Assembly: GCF_010686725.1 (NCBI RefSeq)
Contig: NZ_JAAGWZ010000003.1
Location: 1 to 64,000 of the forward strand
DNA: 64,000 nucleotides
DNA from: Galbitalea soli
GTDB taxonomy: Bacteria > Actinomycetota > Actinomycetes > Actinomycetales > Microbacteriaceae
Direction of reading: 5' to 3'
Below the pieces are notes generated by a model, which worked only from the letters and a program-made list of their open reading frames with translations, was not told the DNA's origin and ran no database searches. The position numbers were made by a program, and so were the translations under genes. Position 1 is the stretch's first letter, and the number at the start of each line of letters is the position of its first letter. Positions 62,789 through 64,000 of this stretch are shown piece by piece.

Positions 62789-63762
62789 GGCGCGTTGATC
62801 TCGCGGATCGTGAGCTGGTCATCCGCCGAGACCGTGATGGCGTAGGAGACGTCGAACGGCACATCGCGGTCGAAGGTGTTGATCGAGCCGTCGTAGAGGG
62901 ACTGCACTTTGACCTTCAGGTGAGCGGCGGCCCCGGTGGTGGGCACGAGCCACTTGCCCACCGAGCGCCCGGGCACGATGGTGACGGAGGGGTAGCGTGA
63001 GATGGTCCAGCGGGGGAGGCTGTCGACGCGGTTGTCGAAGGTCTTGCCGAACGGGCAGGCGGTGGGGAGGAGCACCTGCTGCGTGGCGCACTGCGCGAGG
63101 TAGCCGTGCAGCTCGTGATTCACCTGGGCGACGAACGCCGTGTTCGCCTGCACATTGACCTGCACGGGAGTGACGGAGCCGGGCTGGGTGATCGGGACGG
63201 TCACGCGCGACGCGGTGAGATAGGTCGACACGTGGTCGAAGACGTAGGCGCCGGGGGAGAACACGACGTAGGGCGCGGAGGCGGCCGCGCTGGAGGCCGA
63301 GCTCGTGATCGGCAGTCCATTCACGCGGAAGCGCGTGTCGTGGAGCACCGTCACCGACACCGTGGCGAGCGGCGAGCTCGCGAAGCGCCACTGCGGGAAG
63401 AGGCCGAGGAAGGCGCCCGACTGCTCGACCCGAAAATGGGTGGTGGCGGGTGCGCCGTTCAGCCGCAGCGAGAAGGCGACGTCGTGGATTCGGCCGGCCA
63501 CCGCATCCGGGCTGTCATGGCGGATGCTCGTGATGGTGCCGAGCGCGCTGGCCGACAGCAGGTCGGTCGGCACCCCCTTGGGCGCGCTCACCCCCGGCAT
63601 CTCGCTCGCCGTCGTGGCGTCGTGGCGGGCGAGGGCGTCGAGGTAGCTGCGCGCGAACCCCTGCGCGCTGTACACCGTCGCGTTCAGACTCGCGACGGTG
63701 ATCGCGAAGGCGATGAGCAGGAGAGCGAAGGCGACCGTCCAGAGTACGAGGGCGCGCTTCAT
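62785..63762 (-). CDS. Unrecognised exported protein with N-terminal membrane anchor
   Basis: 325 residues from ATG 63762. A helix at about 5-28 (LVLWTVAFALLLIAFAITVA) is followed by an extracytoplasmic region. An alpha-helical segment (SYLDALARHDATTASEMPGV) resembles the start of SnoaL/NTF2-like domains. Beta-rich stretches follow, including FRVEQSGAFLGLFPQWRFAS and SVTVLHDTRFRVNGLPITSS, and two cysteines lie close together (CATQQVLLPTAC) and probably form a disulphide. TAGGAT at 63769-63774 ends six bases before the ATG. No family name is assigned. Confidence 0.85.
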   Translation of the reverse strand: MKRALVLWTVAFALLLIAFAITVASLNATVYSAQGFARSYLDALARHDATTASEMPGVSAPKGVPTDLLSASALGTITSIRHDSPDAVAGRIHDVAFSLRLNGAPATTHFRVEQSGAFLGLFPQWRFASSPLATVSVTVLHDTRFRVNGLPITSSASSAAASAPYVVFSPGAYVFDHVSTYLTASRVTVPITQPGSVTPVQVNVQANTAFVAQVNHELHGYLAQCATQQVLLPTACPFGKTFDNRVDSLPRWTISRYPSVTIVPGRSVGKWLVPTTGAAAHLKVKVQSLYDGSINTFDRDVPFDVSYAITVSADDQLTIREINAP

Positions 63763-63768
63763 GCCCAC

Positions 63769-63774
63769 ATCCTA
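63769..63774 (-). promoter_or_regulatory. -10 element TAGGAT, leaderless start
   Basis: On the complementary strand TAGGAT is followed by GTGGGC and then the ATG at 63762. The GTG directly after the hexamer is in frame but too close to be the start. Confidence 0.5.
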
Positions 63775-63890
63775 CGGTCGGGTGCTGGGCTCCCGCGGGC
63801 GGCGGGTCGGTCGGGCGGTGGAGGCGGGCGCGTGGCGAGCCGCGGGCGCGGGTAGCCTTGTGGGGTCCGTTTCGATCCCGGGGAGGCCAC

Positions 63891-64000
63891 GTGTCTGACA
63901 TCGCGCTCTCGCCGGAGCAGCAGGCGGTGTTCGACGCGATCGAGACGACGCGGGAGAACATCTTCGTCACGGGTCGGGCGGGCACGGGCAAGTCGACTCT
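63891..64000 (+). CDS. N terminus of an AAA / PIF1-like helicase (cut by window edge)
   Basis: The first 36 codons from GTG 63891 read VSDIALSPEQQAVFDAIETT then RENIFVTGRAGTGKST. The Q-motif-like SPEQQAVFDAI and Walker A GRAGTGKST match the start of ATP-dependent DNA helicases of the PIF1/RecD-like group common in actinobacteria. GGGGAGG upstream is the Shine-Dalgarno, and TAGCCT at 63853-63858 a possible -10. The rest lies outside the window. Confidence 0.8.
   Translation, partial: MSDIALSPEQQAVFDAIETTRENIFVTGRAGTGKST

Overview
This window is the chromosomal replication-origin region of a GC-rich actinobacterium. Gene content and order point to Microbacteriaceae or a close relative: fhaA-fhaB-pstP-rodA-pbpA-pknA-pknB, crgA, a tandem pair of zinc-ribbon rhomboids, DUF3566-gyrA-gyrB-dciA-recF-gnd-dnaN-dnaA, then rpmH-rnpA-yidD-yidC-jag-rsmG-parA-parB. 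The placement is by gene order and protein style, not by a database search.

Left arm (1-22814). The first 86 bases are the tail of a probable IS481-type transposase, next to a tRNA-Leu(CAG) gene. The cell-envelope signalling and elongation operon runs rightward from 551 to 9441 (two FHA proteins, PP2C phosphatase, RodA, transpeptidase, kinases PknA and PknB). trpG/pabA, crgA, two rhomboids (one apparently without its catalytic histidine), a cyclophilin, a coiled membrane-anchored protein, a septum-formation lipoprotein, tRNA-Ala and tRNA-Ile follow. The replication block DUF3566-gyrA-gyrB-dciA-recF-gnd-dnaN-dnaA is transcribed leftward, away from the origin.

Origin (about 22.8-26 kb). oriC is most likely the 360-bp dnaA-dnaN spacer, which has DnaA boxes spaced 11 bp apart and an AT-rich stretch. 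A second set of boxes lies upstream of dnaA.

Right arm (26-47.6 kb). rpmH, rnpA, yidD, yidC and jag are followed by a 1.6-kb non-coding region. That region carries three of four parS sites and several unexplained repeat arrays, including a degenerate 20-bp repeat of about 11 units. rsmG and parAB come next; the fourth parS sits on the parA ribosome-binding site and start codon. Then ddl, an aminotransferase, trxA/trxB, murJ, a large DUF6049 envelope protein, cca, ino1, and the rpsF-ssb-rpsR-rplI operon. dnaB is preceded by a striking array of about seven DnaA-box-like units phased at about 11 bp.

Far right (47.6-64 kb). purB, a low-molecular-weight phosphatase, a two-gene unit of a WXG-like small protein plus a membrane-anchored alpha/beta hydrolase, a holin-like membrane protein, hisC, a three-gene E1-alpha/E1-beta/E2 ketoacid dehydrogenase operon, a znuACB-zur zinc-uptake operon behind a perfect inverted-repeat operator, zinc-free-type rpmB-rpmG-rpsN, a histone-like protein gene, a CopD-CtaG fusion, an unrecognised exported protein and the start of a helicase-like ATPase.

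Several genes have a -10 hexamer only 6-7 nt before the start codon (crgA, the gene at 46694, hisC, pdhA, zur, copD-ctaG and the gene starting at 63762), which predicts leaderless mRNAs. The least explained signals are the DnaA-box-like arrays, the parS-linked 20-bp repeats, the catalytically altered rhomboid and the WXG-like/hydrolase pair.
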